Below are positions 19,644-31,380 of a DNA stretch of 64,000 nucleotides, one piece after another. The position numbers were made by a program, and so were the translations under genes. The notes beneath the pieces were generated by a model. The model searched no databases. It was not told the DNA's origin and worked only from the letters and a program-made list of their open reading frames with translations. This stretch comes from Apiosordaria backusii (taxonomy: Eukaryota > Ascomycota > Sordariomycetes > Sordariales > Lasiosphaeriaceae). The stretch lies in assembly GCA_030549205.1 (NCBI GenBank), contig JAUKTV010000006.1, positions 390,501 to 454,500 on the forward strand, in the 5' to 3' direction. The stretch's first letter is position 1. Every line of letters starts with the position of its first letter.

Positions 19644-20923
19644 TGTTAAACTAGGTCCCTGTGAGGCCTAAGTTTACAGTAGGTGGCTGCTATTATACTA
19701 CGTAGTAGAAGCTTAAGTGAAAAAGCCTACCTGTCAGCTATCCGGCATTTGCCCGGTACCTTACTTCACTGCAGGGCTATTTAAAGGCCTGCATCTTACT
19801 AACTAGTAGGCTAAACTGCCTATAATTTTATATTTAGGCTACTAAGGCCTACTACTATAGGTAGTATAAGTAGCCTAACCTTAACCTTATAATGACCTGT
19901 ACTTTAGGTTAAAGGTGTTAGGTTTTGCAGCTCTTTTATATAGCTATAAGTCGATTATTAAAGAGCTATAAACTATATTAACTTAGCTATTTGTAAGACC
20001 TATAGTTAACTATTGGATTCGCTAAATTAGCCTAAAATTAGTAGGCCTATAGTTAAGTAAGTATATTACTACTATATTAAATTATAGGCCTATAGGCCTT
20101 ATAGGTCTAGAGCTATAGAAGGTTTAGCAAATAGTTTATAGAGTTTAATAAACCTTAGGGTTAACTAAGCTATACTTTAGCTTATCTGTTTACTAGAGTA
20201 TATAAATGTCACAAGTTAAACCAGCGGCAGGTCGTACAGTATGTGGGATGCGGGGACGTCCCGAGCCAATCATTAGGAGCTAGAAAGCAACCAGTGGGAA
20301 CGGACTAGAAGTGCTAGGGTGCCAAGACACACGAGCATGTTGCAGGATGCAAGATGCTCGGGGTGATCGAGGGCATAGCACGACGAGCACATCGCAGGAT
20401 GCAAAGTGCTAGGGGTGATCGAGGCCATAGCACGGCGAGCACTCAAATGACAAGAAGACTATATATACGGAGGAACTAGACAGCTTGTAGATAGTTCCGC
20501 AGTATGCAATCACAGCTTGTATTCACGGTATCTTGTGTTTACATTGAGACATCTTGTTGTGCACTGTTTAGCTGCACCGAACCAATTGTCAGGAGTAGCC
20601 TTCAACCGAGTATCCCTTTCAGAGGTTCTGTACCGGGGTTCGTCACAATAAAGTACCGTATATTAGTCAGTAGATATATAGTAAAGGTTAAATATAAACT
20701 TTACTATAGAGATTATTATAGTAGATTTATAGAAGGCTAGTACTATAATATAATTATTTACTTACTATATTTCTATCCTATAGTACCTATAAGGTACTAT
20801 ATTTTAATACCTTAATATTAAGCTATAGGTATTATATATAAGACTTCTACTGTACTATAAATTAATATATAAGCATTAATTATAGGGCCATTAAGCCTAT
20901 AATTGGCTATACCTATTCTAATA
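19644..20923 (+). repeat. Element C 5' LTR, split by solo LTR
   Basis: Starts TGTTAAACTAGGTCCC and ends CTATTCTAATA. It aligns with 26859-27692 except for the 441-bp solo LTR and its ATAAA duplication at 20207-20652. Confidence 0.9.
20207..20647 (+). repeat. Solo LTR of the G chromovirus family, third U3 type (441 bp)
   Basis: Flanked by ATAAA (20202-20206 and 20648-20652). From the TATATATACGGAGGAACTA segment to the end it matches the G1/G2 LTRs, including AGTATGCAA. Its U3 is unrelated to either: it holds two tandem copies of a 52-bp unit (about 20340-20445) with AGCAC/GTGCT half-sites and GATC cores at 20365 and 20417. It is not RIPped although it sits in a RIPped LTR. It presumably arose by LTR-LTR recombination of a full element. 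Confidence 0.93.
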
Positions 20924-23900
20924 GATTATAAGCCTAGAAGATACCTAACTAAATTATAGGCTTATAAACTTAAGCTTAAAGCCTTTTATAAATAACAGCT
21001 TAGGCTATTATAGACTATACTATAAGTAGGCTATAAAATTACTGATTTTAAAGCTTACCTATCAAGGTAGGGTTTTAAAGTAAAGACTAAGCTTACTTTA
21101 TCTTTATTAGGTTTTCCGGAAGCCTATAAAGGTTTAAATTTACATTTGCTATTAAATTTATTATACTGTAAGGTATGTAAAAATTAAGCCTAATAAGGTA
21201 CTAAAGGCCTATAAGCTATAAGCTTATAAAAGTTAAAAATAGCCTTTTACTTTAACTATAGCTAAGTAGATAATTCTATAAATCCTAAAGGTAGGTAAAA
21301 TAGTAAGAAGGTAAAGTAACCTTCTTAACTATTACTACTATTAATAATTACAGTACTTTACTATATAAAATAGAGCCTATTTTTTAAGGCTTTTAAATGC
21401 TATAGACCTAATACCTTTTACTATATAAGCAAACTACAGTTAAAGTCTTAATTAAAAATAGTATTAAGCTAAGGTCTTAAAGCCCTATAGAATGCTTTAA
21501 TAGTAAGTATACTAAGCCTTCTATAAATTTAAAAATGTAAAATATAAAGCCTAAGTAGGGGTCTTTTAAAAGGAAAGAATCAGTAGATTCTTACTATATA
21601 TAGGCCTTTACTATTTAATTAAAAAAGTAAGAGGCTTAGATTTAATAGTTATAAGGTACTATAACTAAAGTAGTAAAGTAAATTAAGCTCCTAATAGTAG
21701 CTTAAAGCGCTTTAAAGTAGCCTAAGGCTATTATAACTGCTTCTTTAATAGTAATTAAAGCTATATATTTAAAAACTACAGTAGCTTACTAATTAAGGCT
21801 TAAAGCTAATAGTAATTTTACTAAGGTCCTTTATATTACTATAGTTATTAAGATAACCAAAAAGGTTTATAAATTTCCTATTAATTAAAGGCTTATAGGC
21901 CTTAAGAATTTCAATCTATAAAAATAGGGCTTAACTATTATACTATATACTATCGATATAGCTACTTTTATAAAGAACCCTACTATAGTAGCCTATTAAA
22001 GTAATACTAAGTAGGCTCTACTATTAATATTATTTTAAAATAATATAGCTTTAAACTTTTAAGCTTCTATTTTATAATAAACAAGCCTTATTAAAGTCTA
22101 TAAACTGCTTATTTAAAAATATTCCTATAATATTAAATTATAATAAGGGAACCTTTATAGAAAATACTACTTTTTAAACTTTTACTAATTTATAGGCTTT
22201 TTAATAGACTTTAACGTTAAATTTTTTAATATAGTTAGCTAACTTATACTAGCTAGTATTAATCTTTAAGCTATAAATTAAGTAAATTAATACCTATAAG
22301 CTATAAAAAAGAGCTTTCTATAGTAAATTAAAAGTTAACAAAGTATTATATAGACTATTAAAACGTTAGGCTAAAATATAAATGCTATTAATTTAAACTT
22401 TTTAATAGTAGATCTATTAAAAGAATAGTATATTTTAGCCTTTACTGTCGTTAAAGATATAGCCTATAAAAGTAAAGAAGGCTTTTATAAAGGCATTAAA
22501 AAGAAGGTCTTTTTAAGTAAGAAGCTTAAAAGTAATAGCAATAGTAGCTTTAATAGCTTTAGTAGCCTTTTTTAAAAGAAAAAGAAGAAAGGCTTTAAAA
22601 AGCCTAAAGGCTTTAAAAAAAGGCTTAAGGCTAAAGATTTATTTGCTTATATAGTAAGTTTCTATAATTTAGTTTTAAAAGTCTTTAAAGACTTTAATAG
22701 TAACGATAGTAATAAAGGTACTTATATAGTATTTATAGGGCTTATTAAAAATATTAAAAGCATTAAAGATAAGGCTTTAATAGTACGTTCTTTAAAAGAT
22801 ACCTTTTTATATAATATTAAGTCTATTAACTATATTATTAATAATCGAAAATAGTTTATTAACTATAAGCTTAATAATAGCTTACTAAAGATAATTTATA
22901 TAGAAAGAAGTCCTTTAACGTTTAAGGGCTTTAAAACCGCTATATTTATAGTACTTTCTTAAAAAGAACCTCTTAAATATATTAAGTTTAAACTTAAAAA
23001 TACTCTATATATTCCTTAATTTAACATTAACCTTTTTAATAGTATACTATATTATAAAGCTAGCGGTTAGGTTAAAAAGAAAGTACTGTATAGGCTTAAT
23101 AAAGCTTTAATAGTTGTATTCGATTTTAAAGCTTTAGGCTTTTTTTTAAAATTATAAAGAGTTAAAAGGCTTATTATTTACTATAATATAAGTTTTAATA
23201 TTATTAGTTAAAAGCGAAAATTAATAGTAAAGCTTTTTAATAAGCCTTTATTTTAAAAGGATAGTTATTTAAAGGTTAATTTAAACCTTCGAAAGCTTAA
23301 TAATAGGCCTATAAAGTCAAATAGTAATAATACTATTAACTTTAATTTAAACGTTTAAAAGATAAAGCTTTATAGGCTTAAGGGGTTTAAGTAAAGCTAT
23401 AAAGAAGGCTATAATTAGGGCGTACTTAAAGAAATAAAGCTCTATTAGTTTAGAGAAAGCCTTAATAGCTTAAGTAACCTTAACTTTAGAAGATCTAGTC
23501 GGGATAGATTTATTAAAAAGCTCTATTAGCCTATAGAAGGCCTTAATAGCTTAAGTAACTTCAGTTTACTTAATTAAAAAGAGGCTTAAGGGGGCTATAT
23601 ATTTAAAAAGGTTATTAAAAATATCTCCAATATTACTATAGACTACTATAGTAAATTACTTTAAGTAGTATTAAAATAGTACGTTAAGCTAGGTTATATA
23701 GACCTAATACTATTGAAAAAGACCAGTAAAATTACTACTAGGCTTTTAAACTTAGATTAAATAAAAGAAGTAGATTTTTAATACTTAGCCTATAATAAAG
23801 TTAAAGTAGTAAAAAGGCTTTAATTTTCTACTATTTTAGACCTATTTAAGGTTTTAGATTTTATTAAAGGCAATACTTTTAAAATTAAGCCTATACTTTA

Positions 23901-26858
23901 TAATAGGCTTCCTATAGTGTTAATTTTAATAGACTGAAAATTCCAATTTAAGTAGGCTTTTTATTTATTAAACGTTAAGAAACTAACTATATTAAGTGCT
24001 ATTAAAGGCTTTTTTAAAGGCCTAAAGAACCGCTATAATAGATATTCTATTTATTTCTATTATAATAGTAAGAAAGAAATTAACTATAAATTATAGGTCT
24101 GGTTTTTTACTAAAGGCATTGAACTTTCTACTTCTAAGCCTTATATTTATAAATAAAATGGCCTAATTAAACGCTCTATTAAAGTATTTTTAAACCAGTT
24201 ATAGGCTATAATAGTATTATTATAGCTTCTTTAATATTTATAGTACTATATAGCGCCTATAGTACTTAAATTAATTAACTATATAGTAGTTAGTAATAGG
24301 GACCTTACTTCCTATTAAACATTCTATAATAAATTAAAGCCTTCCTTTTTCTATAAGCTAGATTTAAACCGGTTTAAGGCTATAGGCTTTTTTATAAAGC
24401 TCTTTATTTCCGTTAAAAAAAGGTCTAGAGCTCTAAAGCTATAGGCCTATATAAAGCTTAATAAGCTATTAACTATCTTTAAAAGTAGGACTTATTAAGT
24501 ATAGATATTAGTTAGAAAGGCAATAGTAAAATCTTTCTTTATTAATATAGTAAATAAGCCTACTATAATTTAAAGTATTATTGTTATTTTAAAAAGGGAT
24601 TTAAGCTAAAGAAAGATAGAGCTATTATAATTAATAAATAAAGATAGCGACCTATATTTTAAATACGATTTAACCGGCTGGTTAAGTTTAGAAATTAGCA
24701 AATAGGCTAATATTAAAAGATTCTTTAATAGTAAGTCAATTAATAGACTTACTATAATTTAAAAGACTATAATCGATAGTAGCTTAAAGCCTTTTAATAG
24801 GCTTATTATAGGCTTTAAGGCCAGTTTAAAACCCTTTATTAAAGACTATTTATTAATAAAAGTAAAAGAACTATATTAAAATATAAATAAAGATATTAAA
24901 ATAGATATTAGTTAATTTATTAAATTAATATTAATTAAAGCTAAGGTCTATTACCATAAGGTTTTTAAAGGTCCTTTTAATATCAAATTATTACTTTAAA
25001 TATTAAAATAAATATTAAAGAACTTTAAAAAATCCTATTAGTTAAAGGCTATATATAGTAAATTTAATTAAGGAACCTTTAAGTTCCTTTCTTAAGGTAC
25101 TTTCTTTAAAGACTGTACGTTATTAACTAGTAGGTTAGTACTATATAAAAAGACCGATAAAGAAAATAGGCTTTTAAAGTTTAAAGCTAGGCTAATTATT
25201 AAAGGATTTTTATAAAAAGAAGGCTTGGATTTTATAAAGACTTTTACCTTTATTACTATACTATTTATTTAGTATATACTATTAACTATAATAGCTTTAT
25301 TAAATTAGGAAATAAAATAGATCAATTTTATAAAGGCATTTCTTAATGGCTATTTAAAAGAAAAGAATTATATAGCTATATCCAAAGGCTTTTATAAGTT
25401 TTATTAATTAGTAGATTTAACTATTAAAGTAAAGCTATATAAGTAAGGCTTTAAGTTTAAAATTAATTAAATAATTTACCTCTTTAAAGCTTTATATAAT
25501 TTAAAGTAAAGCCTTAGACTTTAGTAAACTAAACTTACTAAGCTATTAAAAAAAGAGGATTTTATAGTGCTAATTTCTAACTTTACTATTTTCTATAATC
25601 CTAAGGTTAGGATTTTTATAGTAACTTATATTAATAATTGTTTAATTATAAGCTTTAATAAAGCCTATATTTAATAGTTTAAAAAAAGCTTAAATAAGGT
25701 CTATTCGATAAAAAATAAAGAGCTAGCTTTCTTTTTTTTAAAGGTCTAAATAATAAAGGATAAATGTTGCTTTTTTCTATAGCTTAATTAAGTTTAATAT
25801 ATATAGAAGGTAATTAAGACCTTTAGCTTTAAAAATAGCTATAAAATACTAGTTCCTTTATAGCTTAGAATAGTAGCCTAATATAAGGACTTTAAATTGA
25901 AAGGAAGCCCTATAAGTAAATTAGATTATATACTATTTTAATATATAGTAAATACTATAATATATTTAATAATTTAAATAAAGCTTAATATTGCTTTTAC
26001 AATATAGTAGCTTTTAAAGAGTATATAGTAACTTATTATAGTAAACTTAAATGCTATTCAAAACCTTTTAAAGTATTTAAACAGTATAGAGAATTTAATA
26101 ATCGTTTATAGCTATAATACTATTGGACTTATTAAAAAAGAAAGTATTATAGTATTTATAAGCTTTATAGATTTAGACTTTATAAAGGACTTAAAGGATT
26201 TAAAATCAAGCTATAGTTTTATTTTTAAAGTAACCGAGGGCCTTATAAGCTAGAAATTAACGAAGGCTAGTACTATAAGCCTTTTTATTTTAAAGGCTAA
26301 AACCAATATGCTTATTAAGGCTATTTATAAAGCTCTATAGATTAAGGAGGTTTATAAGGAATTAGGATATACTTTAGTAGGCTCTATTTTACTATATAAT
26401 AATAATATTAGCTTTATAATTACTGTCTATAACCTAGCTTTTTATAATTATATTAAGTATATATTACTAAAATACTATTAAATTAGAAAGTAAGTTAGGG
26501 TATTATAGGTTATTATTAATTACTTAAATATTAAATAAATGCCGGTTAATAGGTTAATTAAATTACTGGCCAGTTAAAAATTCAAGACCTTTATAGGTCT
26601 TTTAAATTTAAGGAATAGGCCTATAGAGGAAAAGTTAGTAAAGGAATAGATTAGAAAACTACCCTTTCTATATTTAATTTTCCTTTATAATTTAACTTAT
26701 AAAAGTAATTACTTAACATTTAAAATATATAAGCTTTAATACTTTATATACTTTATATTTTAGTTTTTAATTAGCTAGTTAGTTTATTAGTTTTAGCTTA
26801 CTATAGTAGGCTTTAGATTTAAATCTAGGCCTATTACTTATTATAAGTAAAGAAGGGG
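20924..26858 (+). pseudogene. Element C gag-pol, RIP-destroyed
   Basis: TA-rich interior. A Lys-rich gag-like region lies near 22500-22700 (repeated KKGFKKPKGFKK-type residues). RT lies at about 25200-25700 with a recognisable FLNG and ALYNLKQ order and the catalytic YVDD changed to YINN. RNase H ends near 26560. Stops are mostly TAA/TAG at former CAA/CAG/TGG. It cannot encode a protein. Confidence 0.8.
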
Positions 26859-27692
26859 TATTAAATTAGGTCTTTATAAAGCTTAAGTTTATAGTAGGTA
26901 ATTACTATTATACTATATAGTAAAAGCTTAAGTTAAAAAGCCTACCTATTAGTTACTTAGCATTTACCTAATACTTTACTTTATTATAGGGCTATTTAAA
27001 GGCCTATATCCTATTAACTAGTAAGCTAAACCGCTTATAATTTTATATTTAAGCTATTAAGGCCTACTACTATAAGCAGTATAAGTGGCTTAACCTTAAC
27101 TTTATAATAACTTATACTTTAAGTTAAGGGTGTTAGGTTTTGTAGCCCTTTTATATAGCTGTAAGTCGATTTTTAAATAACTGTAAACTATACTAACTTA
27201 GCTGGTTGTAAGATCTGTAATTAACTACTAGGCTGGCTAAATTAGCTAAGAATTAGTAAGCCTATAGTTAAGTAGGTATTTTATTACTATATTAAATTAT
27301 AGGTCTGTAGGTTCTATAAGTCAGGAGCTATAGAGGACTTAGTAAGTAGTTTATAGGGCTTAGTAAACTTTAGAGTTAACTAAACTATACTTTAGTCTAT
27401 CTGTTTACTAGGGTATATAAGGCACCGTACGTTAATCGGTAAGTATATAGTAGAGGTTAAGTACAAACCTTACTATAGAGATTATTATAGTAAATTTATT
27501 GAAGGCTAGTATTATAATACAATTATTTACTTACTATATTTCTATCCTACAGTACCTGCAAGGTACTGTATTCTAGTACCCTAGTATTAAGCTATAGGTA
27601 TTATGCGTAAGACTTCCGCTATACTGTAAGCTAGTATATAAGCACTAATTCCAGGGCTCTTAGGCCTGTAATTGGCCATACCTATTCTAATA
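26859..27692 (+). repeat. Element C 3' LTR (834 bp)
   Basis: Complete and less RIPped in its right half than the 5' copy. It is preceded by a polypurine tract. Confidence 0.9.
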
Positions 27693-29414
27693 ATAAGCCT
27701 TTTTAATAAAAAAGAAGCTAACCTAATTAATCTTAATCTAATTATTAGAAAATTCTATAGAATAGGAATCTCTATAGGCCTTAATTATAAACTATTAAAA
27801 TTAAAACTTAAAGTAGTCTTTATTATTATAAAAAAAAGGCTTATTTATATATATTAAGTTAATTTATATAGGTATTTAAATTTAAAAAAGAAAGTAAATA
27901 AGTTAAATAAGGTTATAGTTATAGTTAAAAAGGTTAAGTAAATTAGCTTTTTCCTTTCTTTTAAAAGGTCTTTAAAGAAATTTACTTTCTTTAAATAAGT
28001 ATTAAAGTATATTAAGGTATTATACCTTATTATTTTTACTAAAGTTTAAGTTATTAAAGTCTAAAGGTAATTTATCAGTAGTTATAATTAAATATTAAAG
28101 AAGAACGCTTCTTTCTTTATTTCTATTAAAGGCTAAAGTTATAAATATATTATCTATATAAAAGGATATATACTATATTTAATCCTTTTATAAAGTATAT
28201 TGTATTTAAGTATCTTATAAAGCTTATACTATAAAATAGTCCTTAGTTTATTAAGTAAATAAGGATACTTTAAAAGGTATTATAGGTAATAAGTAAGTGT
28301 TAAAATAAATAGAAGCTTATTATCTTAAGCTTTTTTAAATAAAGTTAAATTTACCTTTAAAGTCTACTCTATTTAAATATAGAATTTATTAAAAGTAATT
28401 GTTATAATCTTCTTAACTTAATCTAATAGCTTTTAACTATACTTATTAAAATAGGTAAGTTCGATAAATTCTTTAATTAAAAAGGTACTGATATTATTGT
28501 CTTTTTATTTGGCCTATCTTTTAATATAGTCTTAAATTTAGCTTTATTAATAGACCTCTTTTTTAAAGATTTTAAAAGCAGCTCGGTCTTAATTTACTAT
28601 CTTATATAATTAAGAAATAGCCTTCTTATATTACTCTTTACTTTTATTAATAATAGTAAAGGCTTTTTATATTTATTAAGTAAACTAAGTACTTTCTTTT
28701 TAAACTTAATATTAGAAAATCTATATCTAATCTTTTAAAGTCTTTATACCTTTTTCTATTATAAACGTTAAGAAAGTATAGTTACTATAAATATTATCGT
28801 ACTATACTTTAAATAATATATACTTTTCTTTTTAATTATAGCTTTATTTTTATCTTATATTAATCAACGTATATTCTTATATACTTAGTATATATATCAA
28901 TAGAGCTTAAGGAGTTATAGTTTAGGATTGTAAACTAGCTATTAAAGAGTTTAAATCTTTAGAATATCCTTTATAATCTTATTAAAAGGTTAAGGTATAA
29001 AAAGAACTAATTCTTAATAGTTATTAACTTCGATTAGTTTAATAAAAAGGGCATATTGTTTAATTATATTAAGCTTAGTTAATTATAATGTTTAAGTCGA
29101 AGGAGATAGCGATATTTAGATAGTATAAATAAGGTTATCATTGATAGGTATTAGAAAGGAAGGTAGTAGTAGTTAGGCTATATAGTTTAAAATAAAAGGT
29201 CAAAAAGGTAGCGATTTAATAAAGAAGTAATTACCGGCAGTATAGTTTAAGTCGTTATCAGTATTAACTTAAGAGGTATAAGGTAGTATAGTGAAACCGT
29301 CAGTAATATCTAATGGTAGTAATAAGGATAAAGTTAATGACATTAATTAAGTAGTAGTATTTATAAAATAAGGTAGTAATGATAATAGTAAACGTTAACT
29401 ATATAAAGATTATA
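27693..29414 (-). pseudogene. Element B remaining interior (5' part), RIP-destroyed
   Basis: TA-rich DNA between element C and the right LTR of B. On the minus strand the part next to the LTR (29000-29400) is less decayed and reads as a Pro/Thr/Leu-rich stretch, possibly a gag start. No catalytic motif could be placed. Confidence 0.45.
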
Positions 29415-29746
29415 TATAATAAAGGCTATAATATTAAAGCTTAGAATAGTAGTTTAATTTAGTAATAATCTTTAATGGCTTTAAAGTTCATAATAAAGAT
29501 AGAAGAAAAGACTAGGAATACAATTAAATCTATAAGATATGTATTTATCTTTTAACTGGTAGTCTATACTTTAATAGCCTTAGGCCACTGCTAAGTCCTC
29601 TATAGCTATTGAGATCCCGTTCCTAACTGCCAGGCCTATAGCCTTCTAACAACTGGCTTACGATGTTCAGTTAGTCCTGCAATCCATCCTTTAGGTCCCC
29701 AAGGTAGGTGCCCGAGAGTAGTTAGTTGGTTAGTTAACGTATGACA
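29415..29746 (-). repeat. Element B right LTR (5' LTR, 332 bp)
   Basis: Same length as 18281-18612. The right half keeps near-normal composition. The terminus ATGACA is followed by GCCTA. Confidence 0.88.
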
Positions 29747-29950
29747 GCCTACTGCATGAAGGGCATGTATCTGTTTGTTGAAGTATTTTAGCAAACATAT
29801 TTCTTTGGGAGTGAAAAACATCATATCCATGGATCAGGAGAGGATACTTACGGTTCAGGCAAAAGTAAGAACCCTTTTTCGCATTCTCACAGTTCGTAAT
29901 AGAACATTTATCTGGCGACTCTACATCACCTACCACACCCACTTACACTC

Positions 29951-30325
29951 ACCACTTGGCCAATATAAGGCCTACCAAGGTGCAACTAGTGTCAAAAAGA
30001 CTGTCTTTTTCAGGGCTTTCTTCCAATATATATTGCACCCAATTGGGCCCAGTAGTGCTGGAAAAAGTGGTGTGGAAGGCCAGCCTTCCATACCTACCAC
30101 ACCCAATAAACTACGTTTTCAATCACCACTTAGCCAATATAAGGCCTACCAAGGTGCAACCAGGGTCGAAAGAACCGTCTTTTTCAGGCCATCCTCAGGG
30201 TTTATTTTTACTGGGCTATGGCTAGTAGTAGTGGAAAAAGTAGTGTAGAAGGCCAGCTTTCCATACCTACTACACCTAATAAACTACCTTTTTAACCACC
30301 ACTTGACTAATATAAGGCCGAATTT
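29951..30325. repeat. Tandem repeat, about 174-bp unit, 2.2 copies
   Basis: Units start at 29951, 30125 and 30298 with accactt-g/a-gccaatataagg (decayed in the third). Each contains a ctgtctttttcaggg-like stretch and a ggaaaaagt-gtgt-gaaggccag block. A 157-residue open frame across the array is simply the repeat translated and is not called as a gene. Confidence 0.75.
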
Positions 30326-31093
30326 AATAAAAGAATTATACCTGAAAAAGCCCTTAAATAGACTATCTTCAGTATATACTTTTTAGTTTCGTAGGCCTAA
30401 TATTAAAAAAGTTGGCACGGGTAATCCTTAATTTTTTTTTTTTTTAGGAATCTGGCACATAACTTTTAGTCACCCATAAATTCACATAAAAATAAAGCAC
30501 TTATCATTAGAAATTAAAAATTAGACATTTAAAAAGGCCTCATTTATACTATTATTAGCCTGTTTTCTATGTATCTATAGCTATTTTAAATGTTGAGATA
30601 TTCAAGTAAGAATGTTGAAAAAGTAGTAGTTTTTAGCCTATAACGTCAAAAAATGTGCATTGCTATCTCAGACCTCTTTTTCATTGTTGCCAGAATGGAC
30701 CCACAATACATGGAAGTAGCCAGTGCAGCTGGCCCATCCAGACTTGGCCGGCCGGCAAAAAAGAAAGAGGTCTGAGCTTTGAGACTAGGTTAGGCCTAAA
30801 GAGGCAAGGCTAGCTCCAAAGACCCCTGGGCGTGCAGGGTACTCTCATGTAAACCTAGCCAAGCCAGCCAATCAGAGCCCTTTCTGGCTCACAATAGTCA
30901 GAATTAACGGTTGCGCTGCAGTACACTTTAATCCCTAAAATATTGTTAGCGCGACACTTCAAGATTAACCCTATCTTAAAAAAGCTATTATCTTTTAATA
31001 ACTACCAAATTTAACCAGGAAAAAAGTATACTGTATAGTTAATCTTTACCATCCTTTTTATATTATCAAGTTGACTGTATTGTTATAGTGTTT
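30326..31093. other. Intergenic, includes a foldback
   Basis: Mixed composition with a poly-T run near 30435-30446. The only structure found is the inverted repeat at 30667-30776. There is no gene I can support. Confidence 0.4.
30667..30776. repeat. MITE-like foldback, 110 bp
   Basis: CTCAGACCTCTTT (30667-30679) is the exact inverse of AAAGAGGTCTGAG (30764-30776), with weaker pairing continuing inward towards TTGCC/GGCAA. The loop is GC-richer. No clear target duplication was seen. Confidence 0.5.
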
Positions 31094-31317
31094 TTAAGGT
31101 AAGAGTTGTACGTTGTTGAAAATTAGGATATAATCCCTGTCGTGGTCCCCAACTGTACATGTAAACTGCAGAAGATTGGCAGGGGTGACCCCAGTAATGT
31201 CCTGGGTGCTTCTTCTTCCCGAGCCGCCCGCTCTGCTTCTTCCTGAGCCACCCCGCTCTGCTTCTTCCTGGGCAATTATCGCTAGGTTTTCTTGGTGGAC
31301 TGGGTTATTGGCGGTGG
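31094..31317 (-). other. Short-repeat minus-strand open stretch, possible MULE C-terminal remnant
   Basis: A minus-strand frame continues leftwards from the inverted repeat with the repeated residues AERGGSGRSRAGGSGRRS, encoded by 16-bp GAAGAAGCAGAGCGGG-type repeats. It could be the degenerate end of the transposase pseudogene or unrelated low-complexity DNA. Confidence 0.3.
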
Positions 31318-31380
31318 TCGTTAACGAGGTCCTCGAGTTGGAGCCTGCCAAGCCCGCCACTAATTTGACCTCGTTAACGA
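31318..31380. repeat. Perfect 14-bp inverted repeat (TCGTTAACGAGGTC)
   Basis: Arms 31318-31331 and 31367-31380 are exact inverse complements with a 35-nt spacer. Recognisable transposase similarity stops at this structure, suggesting a small foldback insertion or a rearrangement joint. Confidence 0.7.

Larger units (their letters stand above)
19644..27692 (+). mobile_element. Element C: RIP-degraded Ty1/copia, 834-bp LTRs
   Basis: The 5' LTR is 19644-20923 (834 bp once the solo LTR and one ATAAA are removed) and the 3' LTR is 26859-27692 (834 bp). A purine-rich AGAAGGGG (26851-26858) precedes the 3' LTR. The plus-strand interior reads as copia RT (INFIKAFLNGYLKEKNYIAI and ALYNLKQSLRL, with YVDDC decayed to YINNC at 25627-25641) and an ADGLTK-like RNase H terminus near 26545. 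The flanks ATATA (19639-19643) and ATAAG (27693-27697) are not a clear duplication. Elements D and E belong to the same family. Confidence 0.88.
18281..29746 (-). mobile_element. Element B: RIP-degraded Ty3/gypsy, holding element C
   Basis: LTRs of 332 bp (18281-18612 and 29415-29746) are flanked by a perfect GCCTA duplication (18276-18280 and 29747-29751). The terminal TG has become TA by RIP at the left end. On the minus strand, 18950-19200 reads through stops as a gypsy integrase C-terminus (a PFKKLN...GLFKI block where the family has PSKKLd..GPFkI), so the element runs right to left. Element C (19644-27692) is inserted in the pol region. Excluding C, about 3.4 kb of B remains, suggesting internal loss. 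Confidence 0.82.

Noticed and set aside
19639..27697. A target duplication for element C
   Set aside because: Flanks ATATA and ATAAG do not match and cannot be reconciled by RIP changes alone, so no duplication is claimed.
18613..29414. AT-rich blocks as mitochondrial insertions or centromere core
   Set aside because: Transposon LTRs, target duplications and decayed RT motifs explain the sequence, and the base bias follows the RIP pattern (loss of CpA/TpG).
29775..30248. 157-residue open frame
   Set aside because: Consists of translated 174-bp tandem repeats, with no domain.
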